Origin: Henckelia pumila
Lineage: Eukaryota > Streptophyta > Magnoliopsida > Lamiales > Gesneriaceae
Direction of reading: 5' to 3'
Length of the DNA: 64,000 bases
NCBI RefSeq assembly: GCF_033568475.1
Contig: NC_133123.1
Location: 2,356,001-2,420,000, forward strand
A model generated the notes under the pieces. That model was not told the origin of the DNA. It did no database searches and saw only the letters and a list, made by a program, of their open reading frames with translations. The stretch's first letter is position 1, and each line of letters begins with the position of its first letter. Below are positions 12,404 through 27,500 of the stretch, one piece after another. The position numbers were made by a program, and so were the translations under genes.

Positions 12404-15400
12404 CTACAAGCTTCCCTGACCACGGGGTTGTCCTCGTCCATTGCGGCCTCGAACACCACGAAAACGAACTAATCTGCCCTGAGTTCCGCTCGGGGAAGGA
12501 GTGTTTCTGCTTGACTGTCTTATTTGTCCCCTTTCCTTTGCCCTCTCCGTTAAATTAATGGTAGTTGAGCTGCTGCTATTCAGAGGTGATACTGGTTTCC
12601 CTCCAGTATCACCTTGTTCAGAAGCCACAGGATCTACATAACTGCTACTTGATGCTTCTTCCGTGGTAGTAGCTACAGCCCCAGAAAACTGATCAGTTTC
12701 TCCTCCTGTTTCGCTTCCATCATTATGCTTATCTGAATTTTCAACAATATTTCCAATTGCGTCACCACTTTCATTCTTCTCCTCTGGAGTCAGGGGAGGA
12801 TCAATCTCCCCAACATCAAAGGTTACAGGAACAAAGGGTTCCATTCCTGGTGAATTTTCTGGTTCTGCCGATTGCTCAGCCAGAAGTTGCCTAGATCCCG
12901 GGATATAGCTATCACCATCATTATCCACCAAGTCCGCAACCATCTCTCCCTCTTCCATATCAGAGCCAAATTCTGTTACTATTTGCTGGACGTCTTGTTC
13001 GATTTGATCTCTCAATAGCTCCGGTGACTGGACAGCCTCACTTGGTTTGTCCGATTTCTCATCTGCAACTTCACCTGCTCCTGCTTCATTCGCTGGATCT
13101 GGCTGAATCTGTTCATCAACTGTTGGCTCTTCAATCTGCTCCTCTACATTTTCAAACTCATCCTTTTCTGCATCAACCAGTTCCTCATTAACACTTTGCC
13201 GAAGTTTTACCACATCATCAGATGATTCTTCAGTGAATACAACCTCAATAAGCTTCGAAGGAGAAGCAGGCTTTTCTTCACCACCATCTTGTAGGCTCTC
13301 TGAACCTTTTGGCTTTTTCAGCACAGGAGCTGCCATATCAGGGATTGCTTCCTCTGAAACAGGCATCTCCTGCACATCAGATAAAATTGATGCTGATGAG
13401 CGCTTCCGTACGAGGGGTGCCGTTAGCACGTTTGCAATTTCTTCAGTTTCTGCAGTCTGTGAAGATAACAAGGGATTAATCTCGTTTGCTTCCGACATGT
13501 CCACATCACCTTGAGTATGTTTAGGTTTCGTAATGTTAGGACGGACAAGTTTCCTTCCTGTTCTAGCATTCACCTTTCCTAAACCAAATCTTCTCTCTTT
13601 CTCTTCCACAGTTCTTGAAGCAACGGTAGAAGCGGAAACTGATGGGATTTGGGACATTGCCACTATTGACTGACCAGTTGAAGCTCCAACAGCTGACGTA
13701 TTATCAAGAGAGGGAGCCAAAGCATCTTTAGCGCTGGCAGATTCAAGTTCATCACAAGCTGGTTGCACAACCTGTTTAAAATTTTCTACAGATTGGCAGT
13801 ATACCGATGACATATCATCCAAAATGGTACTGGAAAGTTGTTGAACCACAGATTGACTGCCTCCAGAGCCCTTTAGTTTCTCTACTTCATCTTGGAGTGC
13901 ATTCAGAGCTTCCTTATGATTGTTTAGCTCTTCTTGGAGCTTAACCTTCTGCTGCTCGACGATGTCACGATATTCAAGAATTGTTTTGCGAATTTTCTGA
14001 CTTCTTTCTTTTTCTTTGAGATGGTCTTCTTTCTCCTTCCTCAATTCCTCTCTGTTTCTCTCCAATGCCTTCTCCAAACTTTGTATTCTGGAGTCTTTCT
14101 CCTTCTCTTTTTCTTTCAGAGATTGTTCGACTGCAGAGTCCCCTAAATTTCTTTTAGCCTGTTTGGCATCTTCTAATTGTTTAACCTGCACTTGCATCTC
14201 TTTGATTTGATCTTCCTTCTCCTTTAATAGGTTTTCGAATTTCCTCCTTCCCTGAATATTTAATCGCTTATGTTTTTCAGCCTCAGATTTCAGCGAAGCC
14301 TCAGATTGCAAAAGTTGACTAATCTTGGTATCTCTCTCATTCAATTCTGTTCTGCACATGGCAAGGTCCTGTTCTAAATGTGACGCTAAATCTTGTTTCT
14401 CAGACATTTTTTTCTTAAGTTCTTCGATTTGTGCATCCTTCTCTCTTAAATTCGACTGCATCAGCTGAGAAGATTCTTTCAAGTGATTGTAATCATTAAC
14501 ATCAACATCCCTGCACTTTTCTACCAACTCATTAATTCTCTTTTCAAGACGCACCTTTTCCATCTTCTGCACATCAATTTCTTTTCTACAAGCTTCCAAA
14601 TCAGATTCTCTGTTTCGAAGAAGTTTCTCCAAATTGCCAATTTCATTCTTATCCTTCTGAAATGCTTCACGGAGTTTCTGACATTCTTCAAAATTATGCC
14701 GGTTTTCCTCTCTGAGCTGTGCATTGCTCTCTCGAAGTAGTGTCAGCTCTCTAACCTGAAGTTGGAGAGATTTGAAGTCTTCCTCCGTGAATAACGAGGA
14801 TCGAGATTTTGCTCTCTCTGACTGAAGTGATGTTTGTGCATCCTCTGCCGACTTCAAAGCACTCTCTAGCTGTGATTGCAATCGAAGCTTCTCTTGTTTC
14901 AACAAAGAAATCTCTGTTTCGGCTATTTCCTTTGACCGCCGGAGATAATTCATAACATTCTGCAACCCCTCGTCATCAGTACAAGTCTGGGAAGTGCTTC
15001 CAGACGCTATTCCTCTTTCTTTCTCAGCTGATTTGATGTGCAAGGCTTCAAGGTGACTGTGCAAGATCTTGTTCAGCTCATTGACTTCGTTGTATTTACT
15101 ATCAGCCACATTCTTATAAACTTCCAGAGCTAACTTTTCTGTCTCCCATTTTGACTTCAGCTCATTCTGTATAAACAACAATTTAAAGTGTCATTACATG
15201 TTTCTCAAGAAAAAATTTGCAGATTAATACAAGAGAAGCCAGCTCAGAAGAAATGCCGAAGACCATGTTTACGCAGGATCTCTCCTTGCGCTTGCATTCT
15301 CAGTTTCAATAAATAAACACAGTACAGAATGCTAAAAATCACACACTTCGTATTCAAAACCTAATCATTATTGATCCCTCTAGTTCTCTCAAAATATCAT

Positions 15401-18400
15401 CATAGAGATAGAAGTTTTTTTGCTATGTATCACTCAAACCTTTAACATTATATTTCAAAATCTCTTCCAATGAATGTGGATGTCCCGGAAGCATTTTTTA
15501 GTTTAAATTCATCATTCTCATTCAGCGTCTTATACAATTTGTATTAATATATTATACTTGAAAAACTAATACAATATTCAATTTTAAAATATCTAACATA
15601 ACATTAATTAAAGCATAAGATCCAACATCTCTAACCTAAATTTTCTAGTGTTTTCGTGTACATCACGATAATGCAAGTAAAATATGTAAAAAAAATAAAA
15701 ATAAAAATAAGATAAGTGTACTACAGGGTAAGAAATTACATTCTCATTTCTTAGCACATCTGCCACTTTGCGGAGCTCAGATACTTCATCTTGAAATGAA
15801 GCCAATGCCTGTGATGTTTTAGTCAACTCCTGTATTGTTTCCGACTGTAGAATAACCTGAAAAAAATGCGCACACTAATTAAAAAAAAATCCTGGTAAAA
15901 CAGCTCTGTATTTTGCAGCATAACTGAACAAACGCATTACGCATGTCATCCACCAGAAACGGGACATATATAATAATCAGTTCAAAATATAACAAAAACC
16001 ACGAGGATCGATAGGGTTCTAATGTTCTATTCACCTTTTAAAAAGGTGAAAACCAAATTCGATTAGACAAGACACAAGAATCCCACAGAAACCATATCTT
16101 AAATGCTGACACCAACAATTTGAATTCATCCTAAATCCCAGAAAACACAGTCTATTATTACATGGTGAAAAGTAACTTGTGTTTACCTTAAAATTGTACT
16201 TTCACTGCACAAACAGCGTTAATGTGTCTTACTTCATTCTGGTGCCAAAACCTCAATGAAGTCTTTAACAATCATTTTCCTAAGTGACTTTTGATGTTTA
16301 CAAGTGTGATGACTAGTTAACTGGCATCATGAAAACTCTATCTGAATTCTGAACCAACCACAAATTTACAATTACATCGCTCACAATATCAGAAACCATA
16401 TATCCTCCAAAAACCAATGTCAATAAATTCCACCAGATCAGAAACAAAATATCCCCCAAAACCAGTGTAAATAAGCAGGACAAGAAATATTTTGAGCACC
16501 TCTTCAATTGCTATTATACTTTTACTGAAGTATGTAACACATACATTTCGATAAGCTTTTAGCAAGTTAATGCTAAATCACTAGTCACGAGTAAACAATA
16601 AGATTAGAAATGTAAAGTATCTTTTGACAACCTGTCTTTCATAATTCGCTTGTGCAGAAAGCCACCGTCGATGCTCCTGCTCCAAATCTTCTTTCAGAGT
16701 AGAGAACTGTGATTCCATCAACAAGATTTGTGACCTGGCGCAGTACAAGAACACAAAAATCTAAGACAGAACAAACTATATGTTGCAACTACAAATGAAA
16801 TAATGCACAACGGGGGGAAAAACTGAATATGTAAACGGAAAAATAAGGTAACCGAGTATTTGGGAGTTCCTCTGGGAGGAAGTCCTACAAAGGCCTCTTT
16901 CTGGGAACCGGTGTTGTTTAAGATGTCAAAAAAGTTAGCAAGTTGGAAGAAAGCTTTCCTATCGAGAGGGGGAAGACTCACTCTGATTTCGGCAGTCATG
17001 AACGCAATACGGTTGTATCACTTATCACTGTTCAGAATTCCCAAGGGGGTGGCAGAATCCATGGAGAAGAAAATGAGGGATTTTTTGTGGGATGGGCCAG
17101 ACGGAGATAAACACTGCCATTTGGTAGCATGGGACAAGATTAACATCCCGAGGACCAGGGGGGCTTTGGAAATTGGCAATATGGTATTGAGGAATAAAGC
17201 TTTGTTGGGTAAATGTTGGTGGCGATTCTCAAAGGAGGGGAATACGATGTGGAAGAGGATTGTAGTTAGCAAATACGGAATGCAAGAAAACGGATGGGAT
17301 GCGGGTTTAGCAAGGAATAACACGTTCAGGAGCCCGTGGAAGTTCATCTCTAGGATTCATCCGGCTTTTATCCAATCAGTGAGGTTGGTAGTCAAGGGAG
17401 GAGATAAAGTTAGATTTTGGGAGTATTGTTGGGCAGGGGTATCATCTTTTAAAATTCTTTTCCCAGCGCTTTTTCAAATTTCTCGAGTTCATAATAAGCC
17501 CATTTCATTCTTTCTTTTAAGAGATTATTCTTCTTCATTAAATTCTTTATCCTGGAATTTGCATCTTAGGCACGATCTGAGAGAGGAGGAGATGGATGAT
17601 TTAAGCAGATTATTGGGAATTTCAGACAGTGTTTCGCTACAGGAGGGGGGTGAGGATGTGAGGTTAAGGAAGTAGGATGTTTCACGAGAGTTTTCAGTGA
17701 AATCTTTCTTTGACTCTTTTTTTCCTGAATCTTTGTTTCCAAAATTTGATCTTTTTCAAGCCATCTGGAAAGCACCGATCCCGTCTAAGGTAAAGGTTTT
17801 TTCTTGGACTACAGCGTTGGGTAGGCTGCCGACTTGTGAAGTGATCCAAAGGAGGTTTCCGAAATGTCATTTAAATCCAAACTGGTTTGTACTATGCAAG
17901 CAAGCGGTAGAGACTCGGGACCATTTGTTGGTTCATTGTCCTTACACGATGTCCTTATGGTGGTTAGCGTTGAGGGAACTAGGATTGATGTGGGTTACAC
18001 AGAAGTCCACGAAGGATATGTTTGCAGCAGATTTGGGGTGTTCATTGGGTAAAAGAGGGAGAATTCTTTGGGCAGTCATAATTCATTGCGTTTGCTGGAT
18101 TGTATGGTTGGAAAGAAACAGAAGGATATTTGAAGACAAGGAAGGTTCAACTGGGGAAATTTGGGACAAGATAAAGCTGAGAGTTGCAGCTTGGTTACAC
18201 ATCTTAAAAGATTTCCAATCGTTTTCAACCTTAGATTTGTATAGGGATTGGAGATTGATTTTGAGTTAGCATAATACTAGAGAGACATTAGAGCTTTCGT
18301 GTTGGTCCACCTATAATTGTAACTCCTATATTATATTAATAATATTTGTGTTTCTTATCAAAAAAAATATTAATATGAATGCTTCCCAAAAGTAACCGTC

Positions 18401-21400
18401 CGTACAAGTGTGCTCACCGCTTGACCCTAGACAAACTAGTAGTCTCACTCTAGTAACAAAATAACAGAATGTACTCACGTCCAAGGTCTTGAGACTCGGG
18501 CTTGTTTTGGAAACATTTTCACGGGCTATAAAACATTGGCCTAGACCAATGCATTATAGCCCATTAATATTAGAGTCCGTCACACAACAACTTTACTTGA
18601 GGCCAAGAAACTCACATTTTAACTGCACAATCTTCTTTCAGACTGGAAATTTCAAACAAAGCACCAGCAAGAGCTTCTTCATTCCTAGTGGATGCAGAAA
18701 TTGCCTCCTCAATCTTCAATTTGCATTCATTTTCAAGTTCTTTGGCTTGCTCTTTAAGTGAAAGAAGCTCAGCTTCAAGAGATTTTCTCACATCATTGGC
18801 CTGCGATGCACAGCATATTAAAAATGCATCGCGAATCATATCATTGATCGATGAGTTCTATCAAACCCAATGCACATCAGTAATACCTCAGTTTTAAAAT
18901 TTTCATAGGCCAATTCCATCTGTTTGAGGGCTGCTTCATTTACCTGAGCAATGCTTTTATACTGAAAAGCAAATGAAATTCAGTGGAGACTACACGGAAC
19001 CAATGGCGCAGATATGAAAATCAAATACCTGAAGCATGTGATCTTTGCTAGACTGTGCCTCCCCTCTCAGTTTTTCAATTTCCTCACGGAAGTTTGCCAA
19101 AATCTGAAGCATAACAGAGACGACATAAATTAAAATAAAAATATAAAAGCTCATTTAATCACAGCCAATTGAAGAGAAAATCTCTCATAAAAACATTGAT
19201 TAATATTTTTGGAGATGTCCAACCACAAGTTATGGCACAAAGTGAAATGGAAAAGACAAATTGTGAAACAATGTGATGGAGAGAATCAGAATGAAGTAAA
19301 TACGACAGATTATAACAGGTAGATATAATATAACACTAGCATAATTAACAAGTCAATAGCCAAGGCAATCTCATGTGAGGACAAACTCTTTCTGCACTTT
19401 TTTTCTAGCTTTGGAAAGGGGAGATGCAATCTCGCGTGAGGATAAAGAAAAATGGAAAGACATAAAAAGGATTCAGAGTGAGAAAGTAGTAACTATTTGA
19501 CTTCAGTTAATTTTCATAATTTACCTTTTCACTAGCAGAAGAGGATGGATCACCTTTGACACAGTCAGAATCCTGAAGCATAGAGTAAAGCATATACGTC
19601 AATATATTAATTATTATTATTAATTATTAATTATTATTATTAAATATAAGAATAGGCTGAATAGCAGCCAGGATAGAAGATAAACATTATTCGCTACAAA
19701 ATTAAACCCAAAACATATAAGATTCTTCTTTGAGGACAATAGGATTAAATGCTACCACAAAGCAAAATTTCCAAGACATTACCTTCACTCTAGAAGGTTC
19801 CATAATCTTCACCAAATCAGCACAACGAGCCTGGATAAAATACTTATACTAGTCAACTAAAATTCCTTGCTCAATTACCAAGTAGAAGCTAAAATAGAAT
19901 TACTAGAATCTTAATTATCTAAAGACCTCTGCAACAGCAGCCCTCAACTCCGCAGCTGCTACGGATTGCAACGCACCGGCCAATTCTTTTCTTGATTCTT
20001 CAACTTGTCTAAAGGCATTATTCAAGGTGCTTTCACGCTCGAGTGCAATGTTACGAGTATTATCTCGCTCTTGTTGAAGCTCACTTTTTGCCTCAGCCCA
20101 TTCTCGCTGCATTAGCATTATTTTGCAACACATTAATAAACAAAGGAGTGTGCAAGGTTGCACATCTGGAGATAAATCGGACAGCCTCTCAAAGATCAGA
20201 TGTGCATGCTTGCTAGAATCAAACACCAGAACTATTTCATCTACGAGTCAGAACTCAGATATGATGAGAAACAAGGGGAAAAATACCTCAATTTTTTTTA
20301 CATACTCTTCCTGCTTCCTCCTCTCAATACTTCTGGCCTCCTAATCCATGAAAAAATAAACAATTAACATGCAAGGGACTCATTAGAAAGAGTATAAATT
20401 CAAAGGAAGGCATGCTACCTCACGGGCTTCCTCGGTACTTTGTATGGTATCCAAACTGGCCTATACAAAGATAGAAACATCTAAAATAACAGGAAGAATC
20501 AACATTTAAAGGAAGTATCATCTGATTATTTATTTAGAATTGAAGACCTGCAAACGATGAACCCTCTCCGACAAACTACGAACTTCATCAAAAGCTCTCT
20601 TCTCAGAGTTCTGCAATATTTCCTTTTCATGCTTCAATATTGAAACCTATCCAACCATATAAAACACGTAATTACAATTGCATGATATATATTAGTTTTC
20701 AAGAAAGAGAAAAAAATTCACCTCCATTGTTAACTTCCGGGAAAGTACGTTGGAGTCATTTACAGAATCGGAACTTTCACGTACTTTTCTCTGATAGTCA
20801 ACTATTAACTGAGAGAATTCAACATTTCTAGCTATGACTTTATTATGTTCTTCTCTCTGACAAAACACACAAGCTATAACTGTTAAACAAAGAGCTTAAG
20901 CAAATTCATATACCCTAAAGTAAAGGCATAAAGTAATGTTCTACAACCCCCCCACGCCATAGCCCACAATATTGCTTCAAAATAAACCTGATGCTCAAAT
21001 TCCTTCATGAATCTGGCCAGTTTTTCTCTGGAAAATTGTGCTTCCAGAGATAGTTTATCACACTCAGCTCGAAGTGATATTAGGTCACTCCTGATTTAAA
21101 CAACAAATACACAACAGTGAAGTCACTTGGGAGCACGAGGACGGGTTACTACTTCAAATGGAACTATAAATGACAGTGGAATAGAAACTAATGTACAATA
21201 AAGTTTTTCACTGCATTTGCAGAATCCAAATCTACATTGCTTATAACAAGCTTAGATGGTTAGAGGAAATCAGTATCAAAATTAAAAAAATACATAAATA
21301 TCTATCTTTAGACAAGGTATGTCCCAAACCAACAGCATATTACTTCAACTTTCAGATGCCTCAAAATTCAACAGTTATTTCGAAAAAAATACAGTGAAAA

Positions 21401-21533
21401 GAAGGAATTTAAGCAATATAAAACCGAACTGACTTTTTTTGATAAAACCGAAACTGAATCGATTTGGTGAAAACTGAACAAAACCGAACCAAAAAGGGTT
21501 TATTCGGAAACCGATTTTAAAAGCTAAATATAA

Positions 21534-21564
<31 letters not shown>

Positions 21565-24500
21565 GGCTAAAGCCAACAAGAATGTAAAGGCTGAAGGCCA
21601 CAGCCTAAATAAATAAATAAGGCTAAAGCCAACAAGAATGTAAAGGCTGAAGGCCACAGCCCACAACAAAAATAAATTGTCACTATAAATATCATTTAGT
21701 AACATAAAAATAATATTATTTTAAAAAAATAACCGTTGACCGCTTTCTTTAAATCGAAAACTGAAACGGAACCAGTATTTTTGGAAATTAAAACCAAATT
21801 TCCGAATTAATTCGGTTAGGTCGGATAATTTGGTTTAAGAAAATTAATGCTCACCCCTAGCCACAAAGGACTAGGAGAAGAGAGAAATGGAAAAGCAGAA
21901 ACGAAGCAGCAGCTTACTTGGATTTTGATAACTCTTCCTCAAGACTTTTCCCACGCTCAAAAGTTTGTTCTGGTATCTTACTTGACGATTCCTGTGAAGC
22001 AAGAAACATAATGAGTTTACAAAGATCACATAGCAACAGACAGATCGTGCATATATTGTCATATTGATATCCATGCACATAAATAGAAACATACAAGACT
22101 GCTTTCTCTTAATTGTATGACCTTCTGGCTTCCAAGTTCTGCAACAATATAGCACCGTTCATATATTCATATAAAGATAAAAACTTGAATGATCGCAAGT
22201 CCATTTCCAATTAGAATGAAAGGATAAAGAAAAAATTGCCTGGAGCTGTTTCCATGGGTAGATGATAAGCCGTGCGAAGTTTAAGCTCTCCCTCTTCATA
22301 TAACTTCTTGTACATCGCCACCTATTTACACATGCAGCATAATTTTGCCAAATATGTTCACTTTAATCAAGACATGATGACAAATTTATTTCTAGTATGA
22401 CATGCATAAAGGGACAATAAGATCCTCTAAAGCACAAACCAAAACTTACAGAGGCATGAAGTGATTCAATCATCTGTCCCTGTTCCTCAGCTTTTAGTAA
22501 TACAGCATTAACTTTAGATGCTGTGTCGGCTGTATGTTTCTGAAGCTCCATCTCATACTCTTCCTGAAAATTCAAGAAATAAAAATCTCAGTAGTAGTCC
22601 GAATAAAACTGAATTTCAACACACCATAAAAGAGAGAAACATCATCATGCCTTTAACTCTGCTTCTTTTTTCTCAATCTGTTGTGAAAGGTCATGAACAA
22701 GGCTCCGAAGCTGGGAATTTTGTTCAACTAATCCATTAATATCCTTGAAGGTCAACTGAAGGAAATTAATAAAATCAGTGGATATAAAATTGTGAGATTT
22801 GTCAACAAAAAGGTATTCGCATAAGATGATTCAGGGACCAGGACAATATTTACCAGCCTCGCGGATAAAATACTTTCAGCATCTGATTCAGCATTTAACT
22901 GCACAGGAACAGTAATAATCTCATCATCATGGGCAACATATCCACAACGCAACTGAACATCTCTACATTCCTTCAGCAGAACAGTCACCTGAGGTAATCA
23001 GAAAGCAAGTGTAAAATATCACAAATATAACATGTTATATAACCAATCATATGCCACAAGCCACCCAATATGTGATCTGAAAATATTCTTAAGCAAAACT
23101 ACATTTAGCACCGACATTATATTTGGAGATTTAAGCATAAAAAAGTGAAATCCTCTCGAATCAAACCTGCTTCTGAAGTTCAACGATCTTCTTCTGAGCA
23201 ACAGCACGATCACGTTCTTGCCTCTTCAAGCTAGCCTGGGAAAAAATTTGAGCCGCACCCTCAACAATAACACCCAAAATGAAAACCTATGTGCTTAGGT
23301 AGGTTACCGAAAAAAATAGGCAACACCCAACAAACCTTCAGCTCTCGAATCTCTGTCTCCAAAGCAGAACGTTCAGATAGAGAATGCTGCAGTTTTTGGT
23401 CAAGAGCGGAGTAAGCTTCAACCAAGCTTTCGTGTTCCTCTGGAAGAGACAATTTCTTAAATTATTATTTTCAGATTCTCGATCACGATAACAAACTAAA
23501 GATAAGATAATAACAGCATTGCTCATATATAAAAAAAAATCATGCTGGCTTTTCCCTCATACATTCTTCGAACAAATTAGTACAAAAGAAGTGCTTGCTA
23601 ATAAAAAGCTAAGTCATGAACAGCTCCTCAAGAAGGTTAACAAGCCCAGTCAACCTCATTTAAAGTGTTTGAGAGAAACACATTCGTATTCCAATATTTA
23701 AAGATATACAAACAACTGGTGCACAGAAAACAACTGAAAAATTTATCTAGTTTTATATTTTCCTCGATGAACTAACATTAGCAACACAACTTCTTTTCAA
23801 GCTACTATCAATATCAATCATAAAACTTGCAAACAAAAACTCAAACTGTCAAAGATGGAAGCCTACAGGATATTAGAAAAAGGTAATATCAGATGAACTA
23901 AAGAACATCCATAAATTGATCATGGCACGATAACAGAAAAAGGAAGCTGATCATGTTTAAATTCTTTAGTTCAAATAGTTTTCAAATTTATCTGTTATTT
24001 CCCAATATAATCACAAGTATAAGGATTAACACCTAGAAATTCACCCAGAATAAAGGGCTTCAGGCTCATTATTCATTAATACCTTATTGATGTTCACAAA
24101 ATGCTCAAGAATTGTTGAACCATACTAGTTTTCCAATACATAGAAATGAAGCACGAAAAGGAAAAAAATAATACCGGCACATATGATAGTATGTTGCAGA
24201 ATAACACTGAAAGAAGTATGCGAAACTTTCTAAAACACAGACAATCCAGAAGAAGAACAGACCTCGTTCATCCATGATGACCCCAGCTTTTTCTTCTATT
24301 TCATAAAGTACCTGCAAAAGAATGGGAAAGGTTGAACAAGAAAAGAATCATCGTATTTGGAATATCATCACTCCGTGCAAATTCTCAACATGCCATGTAT
24401 ATATTGTAACGACAAATACCAACAAGCTTGTAATTCTTAGATAGTGCGCCAATGCTCTCTGGCTTCAAATTATTTTACAAAAAATGTATTTTGGCATGGC

Positions 24501-27500
24501 TAAACTAAAATGAGATAGAAAATGAAAATCTGATTCACCTGGGGCACCTACTCAGATTGTTTACCACAGTTGAACTATTTAATCACCCAACTGAAGTAGC
24601 AGACACTAGCCAATAAATTTTGGCCCCTTAACGTCTAAAGTTTTTTTTTGGAAATAAACATCTAAAGCTTGTTTGCTGCTAAATTAGAAAACAATTCCTT
24701 CCAAAAGCAAGTTCTAGTTGGTACTTCCAGAAAAATCGCAAAAACAAAAGAATGGTAGTTATTTGGTAAGAAACGAATAAACTTGCATTTGCAACTTCAA
24801 ATTAGCAGCAAGGATTCTGGTAATGGTTCAATAAAGCATACCCGCTCCAAGATAGCTTGTGTTTGCTTTCTTCCCAGTTCCTCATGATGCAGTGCATCAG
24901 CAGCTTCTTGATATTTGGCATACATTTTGGCCAGCTACGAGGAAGTTGAGAATCATATTATTTCAAGAGTAAGCAAAACAAAAACAAAAACAAAAAAGCA
25001 ATTAAATAAAAATGAAACACCGATATGTCCATCCATTTCTCATAAAAGAGATACTATGTGAAAGTTTCTCTCTTTCAAGGCAATTTATTCAACAGAAGAA
25101 ATAATTATACAGATACAACTCACACTCCATCCATCCCTAAGGAGTGAAGCTGCTAACGCTGTTCCTGAAACCCCGCCCGGAATCTTTGGTACAATTGCTC
25201 GGTCATCCTCAACCAACTCACCGGTATCAACCAAGTTCATCCACCTAACATTCAATAGAAAAAAAGATGAAAAAGAAAAAGAAGGCATCTAAGAAGATAT
25301 GTCTTCATTTTTTTTTTATCAGAAACATCTAAGAACATATGTCACTAAGGAGGATTGGAAGAATATCAACTTGCATAGACAAATCTGGCAACTTAATTTT
25401 AAGGGCATCATTCAACCATAACAAATTACATAGAGTAGTGAAGATATGTGGAAAACATTAGAAATTTAAAATGTCACCCCCATAACAAAAATAAAAAGAG
25501 TTTTCCCATATCATACCGCTTGTTCAACCCCTAGTCTTTCGCAAAATAGGCTTCCAAATAGTTTCTTTTAAAAACAAAAAGATTCTTATCCTGAATTTAG
25601 CTGTATAAAGAAAATTAATCCTGGACAAGTGTACTGAAGCCATGCTACATGATCATCCTAATAATCTCTTTATTGAAGCACTAACACTGAAAAAGAAATT
25701 GCATAACAGAAAATTTATGTTGGCCCCTTATATTCAGAATATCTATTTTTCCTAAAGGAGGGGCAAAAGAACAGAACATAAAGCAGTACTACCCAAAACA
25801 TCAATGACAACGTGCCTAAGAGATAAAATCTACTATATAGACCATGCCAACAATGGAAGCATAGAATCTGAAAAATAAGTTAACCATATTTTCATTAATA
25901 TATGTGGTAAATATGCAATCTGACTCACGAGTTGGACGTAAAACCACTCAGAGAAGGATGTTTTAGCTCATTTTCTTTCCTCAAACGTTCTAGTTCCGCT
26001 TCACAATTCTGAAGTTTCTCTTTCAAATCAGTCGATTCCTGTAAGGGGCAAAAGAAAACGATTGATAATTAGTCGACATAACAACTGATCCCCTGGACCA
26101 AAATTTAACAGACAAATTGGTGAAAGCTATAAAACCAAATTAGCGAAAAGAATTAGCAACATTTGTTTTCAAAAAGCCGTAAACAGATATCGATGCCTGC
26201 CTTTTTGGCGGGTTGGGAAATCACCAACCCAAAACAAATACTTTCGGCCGCTACGCGGGTCTAAGCCAATTTTGTGCCTAATTTGGCAGGATGGGGCAGT
26301 CCACCATTTCGGCAGGTGGGGATATTGCCAACCCAACCCACCTATTTTAGGTGGTGGGCCGGCTGTTGTCAAAACATAAAAGTAAAAATATAAGCGAAAA
26401 AAATTATGACCTGGCTTATTTGGCATTATTGTAGTTGGTTATAATTATTTACATAAAAGTATATTTTTTGGTAGAAAAAATAACATAAGAACATTACCAA
26501 GATGTTTTATATTTACAGAGAAAAGCGACCATGGAATATGTCATACCCTTTCCATGTGCTTCATTGTAAACTCTTCCTTCCCAAGCTTCTCCTTGTGTTC
26601 GTTTTCCACTTGATTTAAATGAGTCTGCTCAGACATAGCAACACAAATTGTGGAATTTTAAAAGTGTCCAGAACACAATTAAAGCATACCACAAAACATT
26701 TAGCCAGGGGATGAGCACGGGGTTATATTAATAGTTTCAAATTCAAACAAAATAAAAATAATAGAGCTCACTTCTAAAGCCTTAATGACTCCCTCAAGTT
26801 CCCCAGCCTTTTTCGACCATTCGTCGGAACTTTCCTTGTACAGCTCCAAGAGTTTGGTAACCTATATTTTTCAAAAATACTGAAAGATAAACCCACTGGG
26901 ATATATCAAAACCACGAAGAATTTCTCCATGTACATAAGTAGCAAGCACAACAAAAGTACATTCAAAGAACGCTAAAACTGCTATTCTTCGATTGTCTAG
27001 AAGGCCACATTAAACACAAGGAACAACAATCAAGCTTTTATCCCACTAGGTGGGTTCAGCACTTCAGCTATATGAATCCTTATACGCCACTATACTCTAT
27101 CCGATACTATATCATCATTTATATTCAAATGAATTTTTTCTAGTTCCACTGTCCACACTAAACACAAACAACAAAAAATTTCACAATCACTTTCAGGAAA
27201 GGACCTAAGGACATATCAACCGCGTCCAATTCAATAGCTCAGAAAGCCATCATATAACAGAAAAGATCTTGAACCCTTACATATACACGAAACAATACAA
27301 GAGCAGTAGTTTATTATCATAAATTTTATACCGTAAAACAATTCACTTTCTTAGAATGAAATTGAACAAAAAAACTCTGGTCAGATTTGATGTCAAAACA
27401 CAATATACAAGAAGACAGATGCCATGACCATGGTTTTAGAAGTCTGTGTGTGGAATTAACATCATTCGCATGCCGATGCAAACATTTTTAGTCCGCACAA

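Noticed and set aside
13233-14740. Plus-strand open frames opposite NUA
   Set aside because: They are antisense shadows of the coiled-coil exon, biased by its codon content, with no protein signature.
12404-15166. Separate gene for the large last exon of NUA
   Set aside because: It has a good splice acceptor at 15167-15168, the frame joins the preceding exon, and the sequence continues the NUA protein.
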